The notes below the pieces were generated by a model. The model was given only the letters and a program-made list of their open reading frames with translations. It made no database searches and was not told the DNA's origin. Positions 10,467 to 21,394 of a DNA stretch of 64,000 bases are shown here, in pieces. The stretch comes from Piezodorus guildinii (taxonomy: Eukaryota; Arthropoda; Insecta; Hemiptera; Pentatomidae). The stretch spans positions 152,106,899 to 152,170,898 of the forward strand of contig CM041294.1 in assembly GCA_023052935.1 (NCBI GenBank). Direction: 5' to 3'. Numbering within the stretch: position 1 is the first letter of the stretch; each line of letters begins with the position of its first letter. A program made the translations under genes and the position numbers.

Positions 10467-11391
10467 TTGGATTGTTTCACATGAAATGTCCGTTTTTATA
10501 ATTTATGAAATACATAAAGGATTTTGCAGGTGTCTGTTGTTTTCTTCCGAATGCTTAGATATTTAAAGTGAACAGTTACTAATCCTCTAAATTTGTATTA
10601 TAAACATTAGCTTCCCAATCAATTACCCACTTTTTAGTATACCTCCAAATATGATCATGGAAACACGCGATTTTCGAGTAATATTTTTGTACGAGTTTAA
10701 ACTCGGCCATTCGGCTGCTGAGGCCGCTAGAAATATTTGCAATGCGTTTGGGGAAGGGAGTGTTAATGAACGGACCATTCGCCGTTGGTTTGCTAAGTTT
10801 TCAGCTGGGGGGATGCCGACTTGGAAAACTTGCCCCGAGGAAGACCTCCATCCGTTATAGACAACGATGTCCTCAAACATACAGTAGAAAGAAACACCTA
10901 CCAAACAGTTAAAGGACTCTCAGCACAACTGAATTCAAGTGCATCTACCGTTTCCAGACATTTAAAGTGTATTGGGAAAGTAAAAAAGTTCAATACATGG
11001 GTACCTCAAGATCTCACTGAGCGGCAGCAAGACCCCATGTTTCAAAACATACCGTGCGAAAATTGAAAGAACTGGGCTACGAAGTTCTTCCGCACCCACC
11101 ATATTCTCCCGACTTGTCTCCAACAGATTACCACCTGTTCATGAATTTAGACAACTTCGTGAAAGGAAAACTTTTTGAAAATGATGATCAAGTGAAAAGT
11201 GCGTTTTCAGATTTTGTTTCACTTCAAAGCTCAGAGTTTTTCAGAGTGGGATAAAAAAGTTGGTGTCACGTTGGAAAAAATGTGTAGAAAAAGAAGGTAA
11301 ATACTTCGAATAAAATTATCTTGTTTTCATATCGTATTTTTAATAAAAATCTTTTACCTTGATAACGGACATTTCATGTGACACAACCTAA
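10467..11391 (+). mobile_element. Internally deleted mariner element (copy A)
   Basis: A 925-bp element bounded by TIRs TTGGATTGTTTCACATGAAA and, at the right, GACATTTCATGTGACACAAC, with TA on each side. It holds the N-terminal third (10651 on) and C-terminal part (to 11254) of a mariner transposase. The middle is deleted: after LTERQ the sequence jumps to ARPHVSKHTV. Other copies: 18656-19561, 47507-48405, 54436-55044 (minus). Confidence 0.9.
10651..11254 (+). pseudogene. Mariner transposase, broken
   Basis: A normal mariner transposase is about 340-350 residues with an N-terminal paired HTH domain and a DDD catalytic triad. Here residues 1-60 show the first HTH (RDFRVIFLYEFKLGHSAAEA, NERTIRRWFAKF), followed by a frameshift in the G-run near 10807. 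The second HTH part follows with STVSRHLKCIGKVKKFNTWV. The central catalytic region holding the first two Asp is lost. The C-terminal HPPYSPDLSPTDYHLF with the third Asp and the YHLF motif remains. It cannot encode a working transposase. Confidence 0.85.
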
Positions 11392-11514
11392 TATAATATA
11401 TAAATATAATATAGATTCAACAAAACAAAAAGCATTTGAATAATTAAAAATAAAAATGAAAAGGAGTGTTACTATCATTTATGTCATGAAGTGTATACAT
11501 TTTACACCTCACTT
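11392..11514. other. AT-rich spacer
   Basis: Nothing recognisable between the mariner and the CR1 fragment. Confidence 0.4.
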
Positions 11515-11880
11515 TAATCGCTATACTCAAATTAGTTGGCATCTAGTTGGGAAGCAAGAAGGTGTTTAAATAGGAGAGATTTGACAGAAGATTGGGAAGG
11601 AGCATGACGGATGTTTGATGGGAGAGTATTCCAGAAAAATGTGGACCAGGCTAAGAAGGAAAATTCATATTTTTTGATTCTATGGGAAGGCGTATAGAGG
11701 TCGGAAAGACGGGATCTGGTTTTCTGAGTATGGATTGTGGATTTAAATTGCAGGAGACTATAGACATAAGAGGGGCGGTGGGAGCGGATGAGTTGATAGA
11801 GAAAGGAACCAAAAAAATATTGCCTTCGAATCGAGGGCCAATTTGACTCATCATCGAGGTGAGATACATGTGGCCGTCAA
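11515..11880 (-). pseudogene. CR1-like LINE, 3' coding fragment
   Basis: Translated on the minus strand with frame changes this gives RSHRPSYVYSLLQFKS, KTRSRLSDLYTPSHR and STFFWNTLPSNIRHAPS. These match the C-terminal domain of the CR1-like ORF at 16354-16722, its closest relative in the window. 5'-truncated; no (AT)n tract adjoins it. Confidence 0.6.
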
Positions 11881-12336
11881 TTGGTATTGAAGACAAATCT
11901 TAAGAAACAGTAATGATGATATCGGTTTAATATAATTAATTTCTATTGCTATAATTATTACCACTCGCCCGACTTTAAGACCCCACCGACCCACTCTACA
12001 GACGCTGCAGCCGACCGAATGGACAAGCAGAAGAGACAAAATAAGAAGACGAAGTAGGGATCCTTTGTGGTCCGGAACGTGCCGATGCTCAGGCTTTTGT
12101 CACTTCTCTTCTCTTCACTAATGCATTCTCTGAAATGTTCCAAGTTCTCTTCTAGCATCAACTCCTATTGCAACTGTTTCAGTTAAGAGTTCTATTACAC
12201 ATTATTTAACACAATTATTAGCATATTTCGCATTGATAGAATATTGTTATTTATTTATTTACTAACATAAAGGCTCTTCAACAACTAGGATTACTTTTGC
12301 CCTCAATTAATAATACAAATTCACTTGATTATTTTT
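11881..12336. other. No gene recognised
   Basis: Includes a moderately GC-rich block at 11960-12180 with a 67-codon minus-strand ORF (11958-12161) of unknown nature. I see neither splice structure nor a known domain that would support a host exon. Confidence 0.3.
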
Positions 12337-12362
12337 ACCTTCGCTTACCTATATATGAAAGA
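12337..12362 (+). mobile_element. Left end of F repeat copy F1
   Basis: TACCTTCGCTTACCTATATA, then TGAAAG, is the left terminus of the F family (consensus TACTTTCACTTACCTATATA). The rest of F1 resumes at 13488, so the Helitron unit 12363-13487 sits inside it. Confidence 0.65.
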
Positions 12363-12479
12363 CTAGCTGTTGCCCGCAATTTCGACTGCGTCAATTTCTG
12401 TTATTCTGATAGCTTATTTAGATAGATTTAAAAGTACTTCTGCTTAAATTATATTTTTATTTTTATTTTCTTGTAGCAG

Positions 12480-12612
12480 AAGAAGATATTGGTTATCTCC
12501 GCAACCCGGTCTTGACAAAGCAACATATAGTTGGCCGAGTGAAAAGCAGTCTTGTCGTAAATCGATTCCAAAGTGTTTTAATGCTTGCCCTTGTGATTTA
12601 TTAATTGTTACA
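12480..12612 (-). pseudogene. C-terminal remnant of Helitron helicase
   Basis: The minus strand translates to FAVTINKSQGQALKHFGIDL and then DCFSLGQLYVALSRPG. These are the last motifs of the Pif1/RecD-like helicase of Helitron RepHel proteins (TINKSQGQS and GQLYVACSR motifs). The Rep domain and most of the helicase are absent, so the element is non-autonomous. A more decayed version lies in 13080-13200. Confidence 0.75.
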
Positions 12613-12890
12613 GCAAAAGATAACTTCAGGAGAGATTAAATTATTTTAAAATTAAAAGGTAAATCATTTGGACTCATTGGGATGAGAGGTTAATTTTCTC
12701 CTTTTTTTTCAGATTTTCCTCTGATTCTTTACTCTTATTGGTCGCAGCGTGATATTATATAACCTATAGCCTTCCTCGATAAAGGGACTATCTAACACAA
12801 AAAGAATTTTTCAATTCGAACCAGTACTTTCTAAGATTAGCGCGTTCAAACAAACAAACAAACTCTCTCGCTTTATAATATTAGTATAGA

Positions 12891-12994
12891 CTAGCAGTAC
12901 CAAATCATCGGCGTTTCCCAGAACCGGAATTTCATCACCCAAATTTAAACCTTCTTAGTACATGTCACCTTTTCTTTGATATATTCTAAAGCGA
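12891..12994 (-). mobile_element. RTE LINE fragment inside the Helitron
   Basis: CTAGCAGTACCAAATCATCG onward matches 31137-31240 of the larger RTE copy, in the region encoding the reverse transcriptase active site (YADDLVLLGE in the intact relative). It is cut exactly at the two Helitron segments. Confidence 0.7.
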
Positions 12995-13487
12995 CTTCGT
13001 CTGCATCAATTTCTGTTATTATGATTGCTATTAAAATGTTTTTAAAAGAATATATTTTAAAGTACTTCCGCGTAAATGACATTTTTAGTTTTATTTTCTT
13101 GTGGCAGAAAAACATACTGATTTTCTCCGCAACCCGAGCTTGACGTAAATCTATTCCTACGTATTTAATTGTTTACCTCTGTGATTAATTGTTACGGAAA
13201 AATATAAATTAACGGGAAATTGAATTATTTAAAAATAAAAGGTAAATCATCTAGGATCATTGGGATGCGAGGTTTTTTTTTCTCCCAAATTTTCCCCGTT
13301 TTTTTCCAGATTTTCAACTGATTCTTCGATCCTATTGGCCGCAGCGTGATGTTATATAGCCTATAGCCTTCCTCAATGAATGGACTATCTAACACAAAAA
13401 GAATTTTCTAATTCGAACCAGTAGTTTCTGAGTTTAGCGCGTTCAAACAAACAAACAAACTCTTCAGCTTTATAATATTAGTATAGA

Positions 13488-14240
13488 TTACTAAGGGAAA
13501 GTATTGCGATCGCGAAAATTTTATAATTCCAGTTTTCAATGGAAATACACGGTTTAGGGCCCCCTGAGTCCAAATAACCAAGTCCCGCAAAAAGGTGTGT
13601 GTGTCCTATGGAACTGAAATTTCATATTTAACTATACGCCCGAGATGTTACAGTAACTTTTTAATCAAAATCAGATGACCGGAAGATCTACTTTACACCA
13701 TGCATTTTGCACCTTTTTTCAATATTCTCAAAAACGGCTCTAACGACTTTGATTTAACTCCCTATATCCATATAAAATTTAATAGGCTTTAATATGATGT
13801 ATTCATTCTGATTGGAACAGTATGACAGGGCTTAAATGCCGATATTTTAAATTTTCTTCCTCTAAAGTACCTTTAATTTCGTAGATTCTATAAAAATAAC
13901 CATATCGTCTTGTTAGCATTGATAAATAACGGGTAATTATGCACGTTTAGCGAATTTGATAAACAACTAAAGGAGAAAAGTGGAAACATATTTTTTTATG
14001 CAATTTTTGTGTTCTTGAACACAAGAATAGTAATATAGATGAATAATATACCGTTGGATAGCTAAAGATTTTAGAAAAAATATTATTTAATACACGGAAT
14101 TTTAAATGTTAATGGAGAGTGATGAAAAGTCAATAAAACTGATTGTTGTTGATAAAAATTCGTTAACAATTTATTTGTACCTTTCAATGTATTTAACAAT
14201 TCTTAAATTGATTTTAACAACGGAAGTAAGTGAAAGTCCT
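13488..14240 (+). mobile_element. F repeat, copy F1 (main part)
   Basis: Best example of a repeat family present at least ten times in this window. Landmarks in order: AAGGGAAAGTATTGCGATCG; CCCTGAGTCCAAATAACCAA; a short GT run; ATGCATTTTGCACCTTTTTT; CTCAAAAACGGCTC; GGCTTAAATGCCGATATTTT; GCTAAAGATTTTAGAAAAAA; ACAACGGAAGTAAGTGAAAG. No ORF of its own. Confidence 0.75.
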
Positions 14241-14345
14241 GTGTTGCGCCAACCAGATTTTTTACATTATTTTAAATTTCTGTTATTTGATTTTCAGATG
14301 AGGGCCTTTTCATGTGTGGTATTTTTATATAAAATACGAATTATT
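14218..14345 (+). pseudogene. Start of a mariner-like frame joined to the F repeat
   Basis: The end of F1 is in frame with TEVSESPVLRQPDFLHYFK. The same junction in F8 (minus, around 55700) reads MEVSESRVLPGPDFFLY and in F3 (minus, around 30050) it leads into VLRAPYFLYDFKEGKSSAEA with RTCQ about 20 residues later, a mariner-type N-terminal HTH. Frame is soon lost here. Confidence 0.45.
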
Positions 14346-14916
14346 TTGTCATTTACAAATAATTAATTTAAATATTCTATGGGTTGTCGCTTTTATTAAC
14401 CTCTGAGCTGGAACTCATTGGACTAGAAAACTGGTTTTGAAAGATTTTTTTTTTTTGTTACGGTAATTAGACATCAGATATTAGGCACCTGCTGAATCCT
14501 TGGCACAATTTTCGAAAACCTCAATTAAAAAAAAAAAAAATGTTAATTGGACTCAGAAGATAACTCTATCATAATCGATATAGTTCAAGAATTTTCATCT
14601 CATTTCTCAAGGCTGTCCAAACATACCGGCTCGATGGACGGATACGGAAGTCTTAGTGTAAATTAACAGTTCTGAAGATGTTACCGCAGAGGTTGTTAGG
14701 TCGATCATTGCCAGGTATCGGGTTGTTAGTACGAGAAATCGACCGCGAATGAAAAAACCGATTTGGGAGGTAATGATGCGTTGACTTATCCGGTCCATGG
14801 CTCTCGGTACTACTTCTATATCCTCTCGTAATTTATTGTTTACATTTAGTCTTGTTTTGTTAGTATATATATTTAGGAAATCTATTATTTATAATAACAT
14901 AATAATAATAATAATA
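14346..14916. other. No gene recognised
   Basis: Two poly-T/poly-A runs and about 200 bp of mixed sequence around 14580-14800 with no recognised family. Confidence 0.3.
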
Positions 14917-15561
14917 ATAATAATAGGCTTAGCGAACCCGAAGGTTCGTTGCCGATACCACCAAATTCCGCCTACACAGACTCGTCCAATGCTCACCATT
15001 CAAGCCCAAGCTCCCGAGATCAGCCTTAACGCAATCCTCCCATCTCCGCTTCGGCCTACCTTTCGGACGCCTACCAGTCGGATCAGCAAATACCAACTTT
15101 CTGGGAATCCGTTCGTCATCGAGCCCAACAACTTTACTCGCCCATTTGAGTCTCCGCGATGCAATCAGCTCAATTATATTCACAGGATGCAAGTTCCGCA
15201 ATTCCTCGTTATGCAACCTTCTAAACTCCCCAGTGGCCTCATCTCTCTTTGGACCAAATATTTTACGCAATACTTTATTTTCGAAAACCTTAAGCCGCTG
15301 TTCATCCTTTAAAGTAAGCGGCCACGTTTCACATCCGTAAAGAACCGTTGGAAGAATAATAGTTTTATAAATTCTAATCTTTAAGTTTTTAGATAGAAGC
15401 CGCGAACTAAGTAACTTAGCAACTGAATAATAACACGCATTTCCCACCTTTAACCGGGACTTTATTTCTTCCTGGATTTCATTTTTTCTAGTTATAATTG
15501 AACCTAAATACTTGAATTTCTCTACGTGTTCAAAAGTATGACCTGATACATCAATTTTCAT
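14917..15561 (-). mobile_element. 5'-truncated RTE-type LINE
   Basis: Starts at its 3' end with (ATA)n, the family's simple-repeat tail, then AGGCTTAGCGAACCCGAAGG. Its 5' end at about 15561 is abrupt, as usual for incomplete reverse transcription. Relatives: 30361-31790 (minus), 32385-32897 (plus), 49944-50445 (plus), 4685-4766 (plus). Confidence 0.8.
14929..15561 (-). CDS. RTE LINE ORF2, C-terminal 210 residues
   Basis: An open frame covering the end of the reverse transcriptase and the thumb/C-terminal region. Residues 12-25 contain EKFKYLGSIITRKN, residues 64-78 ILPTVLYGCETWPLT and residues 158-176 the basic TGRRPKGRPKRRWEDCVKA near the end. This YGCETW-to-GRPKRRW layout is characteristic of RTE-type ORFs. 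Endonuclease and RT catalytic motifs are missing because of 5' truncation, so it cannot be active. It is the longest uninterrupted RTE tail in the window. Confidence 0.8.
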   Translation of the reverse strand: MKIDVSGHTFEHVEKFKYLGSIITRKNEIQEEIKSRLKVGNACYYSVAKLLSSRLLSKNLKIRIYKTIILPTVLYGCETWPLTLKDEQRLKVFENKVLRKIFGPKRDEATGEFRRLHNEELRNLHPVNIIELIASRRLKWASKVVGLDDERIPRKLVFADPTGRRPKGRPKRRWEDCVKADLGSLGLNGEHWTSLCRRNLVVSATNLRVR

Positions 15562-16152
15562 GGCGCAAGATGAAAATTTATAATAACAAGTGTTATTATT
15601 ATTATTTATGTTTATTAAAGATTTTGCTGGAAAATTTATCTTTCTGAACCAAAGTCAAGAATTAGAAGAAATTTGGAAACTTTAAAAAAAACTTCCTGTC
15701 AATACTCGCTGTACCGAGGAGAGCTGCTTTCTTTGCTTCCTTAAGTTCTTGACTAAGCGAATGAGAAATACCTTGATATTTTCGAATTTTTCCTGCATGA
15801 GATTTATCGATATCGTCATCATTTGATACAGCAATATGGATGATATAGCTAGATTTTACATTATTTTTCTTTCAGACGGTCAGTTGTGATGGAAAGATCT
15901 CATTATATTGTTTTGTTTTCACCTGAGAGTACCTGCTATGGTTCATATCTGTAATAAATAGCATCGAAACTATGTGGTATAATAATGACAGCGATTGGTG
16001 AACAATTTTGGCCACATTTTTATGCCTTATAAGGTTTTCTCTCTTTAGCAATGCCTGCCTGACACCTAGATAATATGTGGTGGATAGATTCGATTTGCAA
16101 AGATGACATCGTTCGCTTATATCTTCTTTACATATATATACACATTCACAAG

Positions 16153-16156
<4 letters not shown>
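15562..16156. other. No gene recognised
   Basis: Unremarkable sequence between an RTE 5' truncation and an (AT)n tract. Confidence 0.35.

Positions 16157-16227
<71 letters not shown>
16157..16227. repeat. (AT)n microsatellite
   Basis: About 70 bp of TA repeats ending exactly where a CR1-like LINE starts. Confidence 0.95.
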
Positions 16228-16228
<1 letters not shown>

Positions 16229-16990
16229 ACCCGTAAAATCCTAGTTTCATCACTCATTTTCCCTCACTTTGACTATGGTGTGTGGCGTATGGCGGCCTCT
16301 CAAAGGTGCTCGAGGACAAATTGAGAAGGATTATGAATTGCTTTTGAAGATATGTGTTCGGCACCTCGAGACGGTCGCACGTATCCCACCTCTACGACGA
16401 GTTGAAGTGGTTAACCCCAATCTTTCGAAGACAATATTTCTTTGGATCATTCCTTTATCAAATCATAAACTCCCACCATCCATTTTATGTCTATAGCCTT
16501 CTGGTATTTAAATCCTCAACCCATCACCAGGAAACAAGATCTCGTCTGTCCGACCTAAACACTCCTTTCCATAGAACCAAAAAATATGACTGCTCCTTTT
16601 TAGCCCGGTCCACTGCCTTATGGAATACACTCCCTTCAAACATCCGTCATGCCCCTTCCCTATCATCGTTTAAATCCCTCCTCTTTCAATACTTCCTTTT
16701 TCTTCAGTCAGATGTTAGCTAATTTTTATCATGTCAACTTATGTAAGGTGAATTTTACTTTAATGAGATGTAAAAGTTAAATTTCATGTTTATTCTTATT
16801 TATTTATTTCTAGAATTTGTAAATAGAGATGACACCATGAATCATTTTTTTTTTTTCATTATTGTGTTATTTAATTGTATTTATATACTGTTTTTGGCCA
16901 GTTATAATTTATTATTTAGTTCATAATTGTTATTCTTAAGGAACATTGTCCCAGAATAAAGTTTATGTTTTTTTCTATTCTATTCTATTC
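16228..16990 (+). mobile_element. 5'-truncated CR1-like LINE
   Basis: Begins inside the ORF2 C-terminal region (reading SSLIFPHFDYGV) directly after the (AT)n tract. Coding continues to about 16722 through two frame changes (VCGVWRPLKG; SHHPFYVYSLLVFKSS; TALWNTLPSNIRHAPSLSS). The 3' UTR has TTGTCCCAGAATAAAG and ends in a (TTCTA)n run. Confidence 0.75.
16354..16722 (+). pseudogene. CR1-like ORF2 tail
   Basis: About 120 open codons equivalent to the last third of the 237-residue C-terminal ORF at 56170-56883. Matching motifs are FFGSFLYQIINSHHP, TRSRLSDLNTPFHR and TKKYDCSFLARSTALWNTLP. The initial part lies in two other frames upstream (16230-16350), showing at least one frameshift. Confidence 0.65.
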
Positions 16991-17939
16991 TATATATATT
17001 TATATATAGTTAAGTCGGTGTATATATATGTAGCTGAAAAGGTCCAAAAATATCAGGATCTGGATGAAGAGTTGAGGAAGCTACAGTAACTTGACAAAAT
17101 GAGAGTGTCGTTGATCATTTCGACTAGTGATTTGATCCCAGAGATGAATGTTAACTGCAATATTTTTGAAGGTCGAGAAATTATGTAGACAGTTTCCGAA
17201 TCTGCCAGGCATGGTAAACAGGGGAGAAAAAAATAAATAAATAAAGTTGATGTAAGTAATTCCACCATAACTTATTTATTCAAAATTAATACACTGTGAT
17301 AAACAAAGAGACAAAAGCTCTTATGGTCAAGGAACACCTTATATAAACGATGTGATTCCCTGATAACCTGGTTATTATTGATAATAGAGAAAAAAAGAAG
17401 GTTTTCTGGAACTTCAGCTTAACATTTTAGGAGTGACGCACAAAGCATGTGTTACTGCGAATTAACACTCAGTATTATGTACCGACTGCGAGTAGGAACA
17501 TAACAGATGAAATGTCAACAGCCTCACACTTTATTTTGTTCCGGGTTTCTGCTGCTTGCGAAAAAAATGAAAAAAATAAAATAAAACTTTTTTCTGGGAC
17601 TATGTCTCCTAAGAATAACAATATTTTACAATAAATAGACACTTTAATATAATATGTCTGGCCAAGATATCAATAAAATTAATTATTAACGAAGGTAAAA
17701 AAAAAAAAAAGAAATCTATATATAAATACAAAAAATATATGAAGTAACAAAAAAGGAGAAAAAACTAGTGTAAATTGGGAATTAAATACAAAAACATAAT
17801 AACTAAAAGTGCAAAAACAGATAGGACTGTATGTGTCATGGAAGAGTGATGATCATCAAATAAAATGAATAATAAAATAGACAGATTTTATTAGTTATGC
17901 CTTTTTTTTTTCTTTTTTTTTCTGACCAATAAATGTTAA
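16991..17939. other. No gene recognised
   Basis: AT-rich sequence with poly-A at 17698-17710 and several short ORFs without motifs. Confidence 0.35.
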
Positions 17940-18406
17940 ATATATTCGAACTGCGACTTCGTCTGCGTTAATTTCTGTTATTTTGATCTTTATTATGAAT
18001 TTTTTAAAAAAATACATTTTAAAGTACTTCTGCTTCAATGATATTATTAGTTTTATTTTCCTGTGGCAGAAGAACTTACTGATTTGCTCCTGTGATTTAT
18101 TAATTGTTACGGCAAAAGATAACAGCGGGAAATTAAATTATTTTAAAATTAAAAGGTAAATAATTTGGAATCATTGGGATGCGTTTTTGTTTCCCCAAGC
18201 TTTCCACTGATTCTTCACTCCTATTGGTCGCGCGTGATGTTATATAGCCTATAGCCTTCCTCGATAAATGGACTATCCAACACAAAAAGAATTTATCACT
18301 TCGAACCAGTAGTTTCTGGGATAAGAGCGGTCAAACTAACAAACTCTTCGGGGAATGCCCCATAATTGTTGTACTATAGTACTGTTTTAATTACTAAACA
18401 AACACT

Positions 18407-18474
<68 letters not shown>

Positions 18475-18500
18475 CGTCAGCTTTATAATATTAGTATAGA
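17940..18500 (-). mobile_element. Helitron copy, 3' truncated
   Basis: Minus-strand 5' terminus TCTATACTAATATTATAAAG at 18500, preceded by A. The body matches 12995-13487 and keeps CACAAAAAGAATTTATCACT and ACTGCGACTTCGTCTGCG on the plus strand. The CAACAGCTAG end is missing. A foreign stretch of about 125 bp, mostly (AT)n, splits it at 18347-18472. Confidence 0.75.
18417..18472. repeat. (AT)n microsatellite inside the Helitron
   Basis: TA run within an inserted segment of the Helitron copy; both flanks are Helitron sequence. Confidence 0.9.
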
Positions 18501-18655
18501 TTTCGATGCATGAAATAATAAATTTTAAGAATTGGATCTTTTTTTATTTATTATTATTAAAATATATATTTATGTTTCAGGTATGTGATTCTCCTCCTCT
18601 ATAAGTGTCGTGTATATTCTGCAACAGTGAGTAATCAAACCCCCAATGCTAATTA

Positions 18656-19561
18656 TTGGGTTGTTTCACATGAAATGTCCGTTTTTATAGTTTCTGAAAT
18701 ACATAAAGGATTTTGCAGGTCTCTGTTGTTTTCTTCTGAATGTTTACATATTTAAAGTAAACAGTTACTAATCCTCTACATTTTTATTATAAACATTAGC
18801 TTCCCAATCAATTACCCACTTTTTAGTATACATCCAAATATGAACATGGAAACACGCGATTTTCGAGTAATATTTTTGTACGAGTTTAAACTCGGCCAGT
18901 CAGCAGCTGAGGCCGCTAGAAATATTTGCAAGGCGTTTGGGGAAGGGAGTGTTAATAAACGGACCATTCGCCGTTGGTTTACTAAGTTTTCAGCTGGGGA
19001 TACCGACTTGGAAAACTTGCCCCGAGGAAGACCTCCGTCCGTAATAGACAACGATGTCCTCAAACATACAGTAAAAGGAAACCCCTACCAAACAGTATAA
19101 AGGACTCTCAGCACAACCAAGTGCAAGTGCACCTACCGTTTCCAGACATTTAACGTGTATTGGAAAAGTAAAAAAGCTCGATACATGGGTACCTCATGAT
19201 CTCACTGAGCGGCAGCAAGACCCCATGTTTCAAAACATAACAAGGCTACGAAGTTCTTCCGCACCCACCATATTCTTCCGACTCGTCTCCAACAGATTAC
19301 CACCTGTTGAGGAATTTAGACAACTTCTTCAAAGGAAAACTTTTTGAAAATGCTGATCAAGTGGAAAGTGCTTTTTCAAATTTTGTTTCACTTCAAAGCT
19401 CAGAGTTTTTCAGTTCGGGGATAAAAAAGTTGGTGTCACGTTGGGAAAAATGTGTAGAAAAAGAAGGTAAATACTTCGAATAAAATTATCTTGTTTTCAT
19501 ATCGTATTTTAAATAAAAATCCTTTACCTTGAAAACGGATATTTCATGTGACACAACCCAA
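18656..19561 (+). mobile_element. Internally deleted mariner element (copy B)
   Basis: A 906-bp element with TIR TTGGGTTGTTTCACATGAAA and TA at both borders (18654-18655, 19562-19563). The transposase frame starts at 18840 (METRDFRVIFLYEFKLGQSA), is interrupted after about 86 residues by a stop, and resumes downstream. It has the same LTERQ-to-ARPH deletion junction as copy A and a second small deletion after QNI. The third catalytic Asp lies in a run diverged to HPPYSSDSSPTDYHL. Confidence 0.9.
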
Positions 19562-20359
19562 TATTTTTTTTTAATAATTACGATTTAATGTTTTGTTTTC
19601 TTTTTCAGTTAAGTGCATGTCTGAATTCTTAAGCAAGAAAACCTCTTTTTTTTGTTTTTTTCTTTTTTTATAAGTTTGATTATTACCAATTCATATATCA
19701 ATTATAGGGAAAATTCATTGCTTATATATTCATTATATGTAGAGACCGATTATGCATGTTATTGTACATTCAATTTGCTTGGCTGTATCCGACTCAAAAC
19801 CAAATAGCTATTCGATTCATTAACTAGGATTAATATATTTCAATACAAGATTGCACAACGTTGCTTGCTTTCAGCTACATTGCACGTTTTATATTAGGCG
19901 TTCCATTAGACGTTTTATGCACGTTTTATATTAAAACGTTTGCATTGAGTTGCACGTTTTAGCCCCTAATTTTTTTTTTTAATTCAATTACTTTAATGTT
20001 ATTTGGATAAAATTGAATGTTTCAACCTTTTTGCTAGATTTTATTTACCATCAAATCTTAAATTAAATTTATCGTTCAAGATAGAATAATATACTTTTTG
20101 GATTTTTTTCTATTTGTTTTTACAAATTTTGAGGTTTTTATTGCACGTTTTTCGTTTTTTGCCACATAGAAATTCGGTCTTTAATTATAATTTTTTGGTA
20201 TTAATGCTTAAGCAGTACTATACTCCCTATCTATATTTACTTTTTCTTTTTTAATAATAATAGGGCAATTCAAGTTGCACTTATATATAGGTATAATCAT
20301 TAAACTTATTTTAGGTATAAACTACTACGACATAAAAATAATTATAAGTATTTATAAAT
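19562..20359. other. AT-rich spacer with repeated TTGCACGTTTTA words
   Basis: Between 19870 and 20150 GCACGTTTTA-type words recur five times. No family recognised and no coding potential. Confidence 0.35.
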
Positions 20360-20566
20360 GGGGGTCCTGAATTTTTCCTATCCTGTTTTAATTAGAATCT
20401 TTAACGAGTACCTGACAGGTCCGGGAACACCATCCTTCCCGAAGGACGGCATAACCAAGCATGTTTTACTCACTTTAGAAAATTCAAGAGCCATCTGTTG
20501 GGTTTGAACCTGCGACTTTTGGCATATAATGTTGTTTTGCTAGCCACTACACAACATGCGACCCCT
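20360..20566 (-). mobile_element. SINE-A copy, tail-truncated
   Basis: Reverse complement of SINE-A from the head (GCGACCCC side) through the B box (GGGTTTGAACCTGC on plus) to the body GGGTCCTGAATTTTTCCTAT. The GTGACGTTAAATAAA tail is missing. Confidence 0.75.
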
Positions 20567-20682
20567 AATAACGATTCTTCATAATTTCATCATTTCTCCA
20601 GCATTAAATTGTCTTTATATATCAATGGACATCCATTACATATACATATATTTTTATCTTTTATATTTATCCAATTTTAGGG

Positions 20683-21000
20683 GGAGCCCGTGGCTGAGTG
20701 GCTAGTGCGCTAGTCTCTCATGCTAAAGTTGTGTGTTCGAATCCCAGTCCAGGCGGGGCTTTTTTAAAGATGTAATTAAATTGGGATTCACTCACAGCCT
20801 CTCTCCGGGTATGTGAGACCCGTCAGCCAAATGGTGGCCACTCACGAAATTAGACGTAGGGAATGATGACCCTACACTACAAAATGCATCGTGAAACGTG
20901 AGTGTAATCTCCCAGGAGATTGCACCGAGAGGCCTAGGGCCTACACAGCCTGTTGTGCCTCTGGAAGAAGAATGTATACAATTCTTCATTACAATAAAAA
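20683..21000 (+). mobile_element. tRNA-derived SINE, family SINE-C
   Basis: tRNA-like head GGAGCCCGTGGCTGAGTGGC (A box TGGCTGAGTGG) with B box GTTCGAATCCC about 45 bp on. The body includes CTCTCTCCGGGTATGTGAG and GAGGCCTAGGGCCTACACAG, ending in poly-A. The head resembles a tRNA-Ser/Leu type. Paired with an inverted copy 70 bp downstream. Confidence 0.75.
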
Positions 21001-21071
21001 AAAAATAAACTGTAAAATAAAATAAATGTTCATCTGCAACATTTTATAATTTTATTGTTTTTTTAAAAATA

Positions 21072-21366
21072 TTTTTATGTTCACTGGCGTGACAGGCCGT
21101 GTAGGCTCTTGGCCGCGTGGTATAGACTCCTGGGAGAATATACTCACGTTTCTCGATGAAATGTTTAGGGTAGGGTCATCACTACTTACGCCTATATTTT
21201 GGGAGTTGCTACCAGTAGGCTGACGAGTCTCATTACCCGGGGGAGAGGCTGTGAGTGAGTCCCCATTTAATTATATTCTTATAAAAGTCCCGCTGGGACT
21301 GGGACTCGAACTCACAACTCTGGTGTGGTAGACTATCGCGCAAGCCACTCAGCCACCGGCTCCCCA
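21072..21366 (-). mobile_element. SINE-C, inverted partner copy
   Basis: On the minus strand: GGAGCCGGTGGCTGAGTGGC, B box GTTCGAGTCCCAG, body CTCACTCACAGCCTCTCCCC and AAGAGCCTACACGGCCTG. It diverges from the plus copy by many substitutions, so the two are separate insertions rather than a recent duplication. Confidence 0.75.
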
Positions 21367-21394
21367 AATTTTTATATAATAGGTTAAAAGAGAT

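Larger units (their letters stand above)
12363..13487 (-). mobile_element. Composite Helitron with captured RTE fragment
   Basis: Read on the minus strand, the unit starts TCTATACTAATATTATAAAG at 13487 and ends CAACAGCTAG at 12363, with host A before and T after, as expected for Helitrons. Inside are two tandem Helitron segments: 12363-12890, complete at both ends, and 12995-13487, lacking the 3' tip. Between them lie about 104 bp of RTE LINE (12891-12994). A short hairpin CGCA..TGCG precedes the 3' end. The outer flanks join to restore the F repeat. Confidence 0.75.

Noticed and set aside
11958..12161. A 67-codon minus-strand ORF with mixed composition, considered as a host exon.
   Set aside because: No known motif, no convincing splice sites on both ends, no adjacent exon.
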